DNA from: Candidatus Muiribacterium halophilum
GTDB lineage: Bacteria > Muiribacteriota > Muiribacteriia > Muiribacteriales > Muiribacteriaceae
Length of the DNA stretch: 8,800 bases
Assembly: GCA_023228995.1 (NCBI GenBank)
Contig: JALOAD010000086.1
Location: forward strand, 1-8,800
Reading direction: 5' to 3'
Shown here: positions 5,399-8,800 of the stretch, piece by piece
Numbering within the stretch: position 1 is the stretch's first letter
Layout of the letters: every line of letters starts with the position of its first letter
Program-made: the position numbers and the translations under genes
Notes under the pieces: generated by a model
The model's input: the letters and a program-made list of their open reading frames with translations, nothing else
The model's database searches: none
Told to the model about the DNA's origin: nothing

Positions 5399-6241
5399 TT
5401 ATTCTATGTTTTTGAAAATATGGGCTATAACATCAACTGTCCAACCATTTCCAATAGCTTTATATCTTTGTGTTTTACATACATTATTAGTATAATCAAT
5501 TGGTAAAGTTTGTAAAACTTCAAATTCAGTTGGAGTTAGTAATCTACATAAAGATTTATCATCATTTAATAGATATTGTATAGTATGTGTGCTACTAGTA
5601 GTTAAAGTATTAGATTTATCATTTTTTACATAATTAAGTCCTTTTATTCTAGCTCTATTACCATAATTAGAATACATACATTTTGGAATCTCTCTAAAAG
5701 TACCATTCTCTAATATATCCCTGAAATATATATGCTTATCTTCAGGTAAAGTAATATTTGGAATATTAGTCCAATAAAGTCGTTTTCTTCTCTGTGCAGA
5801 AACTAATGCACTATCAATCATAATTGGTTCAACTCCTATTATATCTGTTATAATTTGTCTCCATTCTTTCTTCATAACTACATTCTCTAATAAGAAATAA
5901 GCTTTTGGATTCTTTTCTAATACTATATTTAATATATCAATAAAATCATAAAATAAACCACTCTTTCCCTCAAATCCTTTATTATTTCCAGCCCTAGAAA
6001 ATGATTGACATGGACTACCACCAATTATTAAATCAATTGAAGACCAATCAATATCCCATTCTTTCCACTTAGTTACATCACCAAGTCTGATTATATCTGG
6101 ATAATTTTTTTCTGAAATTATCGTGGCATAATTATCTATTTCAGATGCATAATAATTACCAACACTAATTCCTGCTCTATCTAATGCCAATCTACCACAA
6201 CTAATACCATCAAATAGACTCAATACATTTATTTTTTTCAT
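5399..6241 (-). CDS. DNA (cytosine-5) methyltransferase, copy 1
   Basis: Methylates carbon 5 of cytosine in duplex DNA using S-adenosylmethionine. The 280-aa protein has all the main family motifs in order: motif I FDGISCG (10-16, SAM binding); motif IV GSPCQSF (75-81) with catalytic Cys78; motif VI LLENV (117-121); motif VIII AQRRKRLYW (149-157); motif IX RLLTPTEFEVLQTLP (233-247); and motif X YKAIGNGWTVDVI (260-272). The target-recognition region between VIII and IX (about 175-230) is short, so the recognised site is probably short too. No restriction enzyme is nearby, so it is an orphan, most simply for avoiding host restriction. It starts 4 bases after the stop of copy 2, which implies cotranscription. 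The core closely matches copy 2. Confidence 0.95.
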   Translation of the reverse strand: MKKINVLSLFDGISCGRLALDRAGISVGNYYASEIDNYATIISEKNYPDIIRLGDVTKWKEWDIDWSSIDLIIGGSPCQSFSRAGNNKGFEGKSGLFYDFIDILNIVLEKNPKAYFLLENVVMKKEWRQIITDIIGVEPIMIDSALVSAQRRKRLYWTNIPNITLPEDKHIYFRDILENGTFREIPKCMYSNYGNRARIKGLNYVKNDKSNTLTTSSTHTIQYLLNDDKSLCRLLTPTEFEVLQTLPIDYTNNVCKTQRYKAIGNGWTVDVIAHIFKNIE

Positions 6242-6245
6242 TTTA

Positions 6246-7214
6246 TTATTTTATATTTTTTAAGATGTGTGTTATAACATCAACTGTCCAACCATTACCT
6301 AAACTTTTATATCTTTGTGTGTCACTAATACCTTCTGTATAATTGTCTGGTAAAGTTTGTAAACGTTCGCATTCAATAGGTGATAATAATCTAATATAAC
6401 CATTTATTAAAATACCATGTCTATCTTGTGTGGTTAAAGTATAGAATTTTTCACCTTTATTAAAACGTTGTCCCATTTGTCTTTTGTTTAATCTATTTGG
6501 AGTTAAACATCCAAATAAATAACTATTTTTTTCTTCATATTTATCTATATCAACATTTTTATTATGTATATAATATTCATTTTTTATTGAATTGCTACAT
6601 TTAATTTTACCTATTTTATATTCAATATCTAATATTTTCTTTGTACATTCATTTGATATTTTATATTCTTCAATATTAATATCATCATTATATTCATGTA
6701 TGATATCTTTCAAATATATTTTCTTATCTATAGGTAGAGTAACATCTGGAATATTTGTCCAATATAGTCTTTTACGATTTTGAGCAGATACTAATGATGA
6801 ATTTATTTCAATTGGTTGAACACCTAAATATTCACTAATTATATCTTGATATTCCTTTTTCATTTTAACATTTTCTAAAATGAAATATTTTGGTTTTATA
6901 ATATTAAGTGCTCTAACAAAATCAAAAAATAATTTACTTCTATTATCATTGAAATTCAATTGATTACCAGCAAAACTAAATCCTTGACATGGTGAACCAC
7001 CTATTAGTAAATCATATCCAATATATTCAGAAAAATCAGCATTAGAGACACTACCTTTTTGGATAATATCAGGATAATTTTTATTAGATATAAACATAGC
7101 TGGTTTATCAATTTCATATGCAATATACTTATCTACTTCAAAACCAGCTCTTTCTAAAGCAACTCTACCACAACTAATCCCATCAAATAAACTTATCACT
7201 TTTAATTTATTCAT
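6246..7214 (-). CDS. DNA (cytosine-5) methyltransferase, copy 2
   Basis: Same reaction as its downstream neighbour. The 322-aa protein shows motif I FDGISCG (10-16), motif IV GSPCQGF (73-79) with catalytic Cys76, motif VI ILENV (112-116), motif VIII AQNRKRLYW (144-152), motif IX RLLSPIECERLQTLP (275-289) and motif X YKSLGNGWTVDVI (302-314). The target-recognition region (about 172-270) is some 40 residues longer than in copy 1 and unrelated to it by eye, so the methylated site should differ. The cores are so alike, down to a shared 24-bp DNA stretch near the 3' ends, that tandem duplication followed by replacement of the recognition region is the simplest history. It is first of three cotranscribed minus-strand genes. 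The ATG has an A/T-only leader. Confidence 0.95.
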   Translation of the reverse strand: MNKLKVISLFDGISCGRVALERAGFEVDKYIAYEIDKPAMFISNKNYPDIIQKGSVSNADFSEYIGYDLLIGGSPCQGFSFAGNQLNFNDNRSKLFFDFVRALNIIKPKYFILENVKMKKEYQDIISEYLGVQPIEINSSLVSAQNRKRLYWTNIPDVTLPIDKKIYLKDIIHEYNDDINIEEYKISNECTKKILDIEYKIGKIKCSNSIKNEYYIHNKNVDIDKYEEKNSYLFGCLTPNRLNKRQMGQRFNKGEKFYTLTTQDRHGILINGYIRLLSPIECERLQTLPDNYTEGISDTQRYKSLGNGWTVDVITHILKNIK

Positions 7215-7234
7215 TATTGTTTATATATAATTGG

Positions 7235-7423
7235 TTATATAAAGTTTAGTAATAAGATCAGAACTACCTTCATTATATATGATTCATATAATCTCTTATT
7301 TGGAAAATTACCATTTCTCCATTTAGAAGCAATTAATTTATTTACCTTAAAATATTCCTCAAGTTTTAATGAATATTTTATAGAAATATAAAATTCTATT
7401 AAAATAATAGTTTGATAACTTAA
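7235..7423 (-). pseudogene. start-less open frame with helix-turn-helix-like core
   Basis: In the gap between the polymerase and the methyltransferases a minus-strand frame stays open for 62 codons. It begins right after a TGA in the polymerase tail and ends in TAA at 7235-7237. It contains LEEYFKVNKLIASKWRNG (residues 21-38), then NFPNKRLYESYI, which resembles the second and recognition helices of Cro/XRE-type DNA-binding proteins (the 'SKWRNG' turn). No ATG, GTG or TTG precedes this core in the frame; the first ATG comes 30 residues too late. Either it is a remnant of a regulator that lost its 5' end, or it starts at a rare codon such as ATT or ATA. The C-terminus (VVLILLLNFI) looks non-native. 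The rest of the gap shows nothing else. Confidence 0.45.
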
Positions 7424-8643
7424 TCAAATGCTTTTTTCAATTCTTCATGGAATATTGGTTCAATTATTTCTTTATATTGTTTAGGGTATACTATACTATC
7501 ATGTATAGTAATCATAGGTACATCAACCACATTCATTATATGTCTAATTATTTTATTAAATATTAAATTACTTTCAGCTCGTTGTAGAGAATAAGACAGT
7601 GCTTTATAATCACCACATTCTTTTTTATACAATTTAATATAATTATAAGTAGTGGGAAATAAATCTTGAAATATTTTATCTGATTTACTATAATTTTTAC
7701 CAAATAATACTTTATAAATTAGATTTTTAGCACTTTTTCTATCTGGAATAGACATATGCTTCATGATATATTCATAAAAAACTCCATTAGATGTGATATT
7801 ATATAATAATTCATATTCTTCTTTATCTACCCATTTAGTTCCACTATCTTTAATTAATTTGGTTAAAAATAATGGTTGACTATTTGAAATATCAATTTCC
7901 AATGTTTCACAACCATCTATCAAAAGACAATTCTTTCTTATAAAAGATTTTAATATGGTAAAATTAGTATGCATACGACCATAAGCATCAAAATGGTAAA
8001 ATATATGTCTATTGTGTATAGATTCTACTGAATATTTATTATGATTATAAATACTTAAATCATTATCTTTTAATGAATCTAAGAAAAATATAGATCTATC
8101 CAATTGTATATCAACCTTAAATAAATCATTTACTAATTTTAATTTAATATCATTATCTATTTTTTCACCATTGGTATCATCATCTTCTTTTAATTCTAAA
8201 ATATTATTTTTATATTTTTTAAGTAAAATCTTATCATAGTTGTGATATCTTACTATCTCATCATTCAAAATTGTTTCATATATAGCATATATCTTAGTAT
8301 TATATCCTTTTTTATAATTAGATAACAATAAAAGTATTTTATTATCTAATAAATAATTCATATAATAATTATAATTATTTCCATATTTTTCTTTTAATAT
8401 ATTAGATGATAAGTGAAATTTATTTACTTTTCTATAATAATATTTCAGTATTAAATTATGTGTAATATCTATTAAATATGTTGTTTTTAATTTTTTATCA
8501 TTGTAATAGATATATTTTTCTTTTGAAATATCAAATAAAGCTTTTGGTAAAAATTGTAGACTACTTGTTTTATCATCTATATTTTTCTTAAGTATTTTAT
8601 GTGAATCCAAATCACTCAATTTTATAACTTTTTTAGCAATCAT
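7420..8643 (-). CDS. family-A-like polymerase core (TV-Pol / prim-pol type)
   Basis: A nucleic-acid polymerase core of 407 aa. The C-terminal half carries the family A / T7 RNA polymerase palm and fingers motifs in order: a GR motif YGRMHTN (221-227), like TGRLSS of Pol I; motif A LEIDISNSQ (248-256) with Asp251; motif B R302-x3-K306-x3-Y310; a helix with Gln354 in YSLQRAES; and motif C TIHDS (379-383) with Asp382. Asp251 and Asp382 are the expected metal ligands. HDS rather than HDE recalls T7 RNA polymerase. No 3'-5' exonuclease, 5' nuclease or separate primase domain is visible; the N-terminal 200 residues are lysine-rich and unrecognised. Length and motif spelling match the transposon/virus polymerase family described for mobile elements and Sputnik, proposed as primase-polymerases. 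The ATG is first in the frame, 36 bases after a terminator. Confidence 0.8.
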   Translation of the reverse strand: MIAKKVIKLSDLDSHKILKKNIDDKTSSLQFLPKALFDISKEKYIYYNDKKLKTTYLIDITHNLILKYYYRKVNKFHLSSNILKEKYGNNYNYYMNYLLDNKILLLLSNYKKGYNTKIYAIYETILNDEIVRYHNYDKILLKKYKNNILELKEDDDTNGEKIDNDIKLKLVNDLFKVDIQLDRSIFFLDSLKDNDLSIYNHNKYSVESIHNRHIFYHFDAYGRMHTNFTILKSFIRKNCLLIDGCETLEIDISNSQPLFLTKLIKDSGTKWVDKEEYELLYNITSNGVFYEYIMKHMSIPDRKSAKNLIYKVLFGKNYSKSDKIFQDLFPTTYNYIKLYKKECGDYKALSYSLQRAESNLIFNKIIRHIMNVVDVPMITIHDSIVYPKQYKEIIEPIFHEELKKAFD

Positions 8644-8679
8644 GTTTTTTATATACTAAATGTTAATTTTGTTTATATA

Positions 8680-8708
8680 AAAAAGGCAAATATTACATTT
8701 GCCTTTTT
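8680..8708. terminator. strong bidirectional factor-independent terminator
   Basis: AAAAAGGCAAAT and ATTTGCCTTTTT form a perfect 12-bp stem with a 5-base loop (ATTAC). The GGC/GCC centre and flanking A and T runs give a U-tract on either strand. It lies 23 bases beyond the stop of the minus-strand gene entering from the right, so it ends that transcript. The polymerase gene starts only 36 bases further, so its promoter must lie within or very close to this hairpin. Confidence 0.85.
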
Positions 8709-8731
8709 GAACTAAATAGTTATATTTATTC

Positions 8732-8800
8732 TCAATTTTCATACATTTTATTTACAGATAAATCATTTACTATTTTAATGAATTTTTCTTTAATATCTTC
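8732..8800 (-). CDS. partial gene, C-terminal 22 residues
   Basis: The minus-strand frame is open from the right edge to TGA at 8732-8734 and encodes EDIKEKFIKIVNDLSVNKMYEN. The charged, probably helical tail and the strong terminator just beyond it indicate the true 3' end of a gene whose remainder lies outside the window. Function cannot be told from this piece. Confidence 0.65.
   Translation of the reverse strand, partial: EDIKEKFIKIVNDLSVNKMYEN

Noticed and set aside
8732-8739. AAAATTGA, the mimivirus early promoter motif, on the minus strand
   Set aside because: It is the coding end of the partial gene (Glu-Asn-stop), and the motif is not seen upstream of other starts, so it does not indicate a giant virus.

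Overview
The window looks like part of a large, extremely AT-rich (about 80% A+T by eye) tailed-phage genome, or a phage-like mobile element. Genes are short and tightly packed. They mix nucleotide metabolism (thymidylate synthase), DNA modification (two cytosine-5 methyltransferases), a replication-type polymerase core, a glycosyltransferase, and several small proteins I do not recognise. No tRNA, rRNA, integrase, structural or packaging gene is visible. No start codon is preceded by a convincing Shine-Dalgarno sequence; leaders are A/T-only. One intergenic region carries a good match to the Bacteroidota promoter (TTTG-N20-TATATTTG, minus strand). These two points favour a Bacteroidota (for example flavobacterial) host. 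Against this, the thymidylate synthase is of the divergent type I recall from Lactococcus and other Firmicutes, so the host assignment is an inference. An AT-rich eukaryotic virus is less likely given the phage-like methyltransferases.

Layout. Block 1 (27-3195) is all on the minus strand. Read from 3195 leftwards it holds a 40-aa ORF, two doubtful micro-ORFs, a small P-loop NTPase, a 78-aa protein two bases behind it, a leucine-rich-type repeat protein with five 21-residue repeats, thymidylate synthase, and a 159-aa unknown. A hairpin at the window's left edge probably ends the block. Block 2 (3264-4875) is on the plus strand: a 60-aa protein, a GT-A glycosyltransferase and a 195-aa unknown. 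Blocks 1 and 2 diverge from a 68-bp region (3196-3263). Block 3 (4868-8800) returns to the minus strand and meets block 2 tail to tail with an 8-bp overlap. Read leftwards it holds the 3' end of a gene entering from the right, a strong bidirectional terminator (8680-8708), a 407-aa family-A-like polymerase core, the start-less remnant of a helix-turn-helix protein, the two tandem methyltransferases, and a 170-aa unknown.

How the genes may work together. ThyA would supply dTMP for an AT-rich genome. The polymerase core has the family-A motifs but no exonuclease domain and resembles the transposon/virus polymerase (TV-Pol) group, so it may prime or copy DNA. The paired methyltransferases share near-identical catalytic cores but have different target-recognition regions, so they probably methylate two different sites, most simply as protection from host restriction. 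The glycosyltransferase lacks a signal peptide or membrane anchor and so is cytoplasmic; its acceptor (DNA base, surface glycan or protein) cannot be read from the sequence. The most unusual items are the polymerase core, the open but start-less HTH remnant behind it, and the methyltransferase pair.
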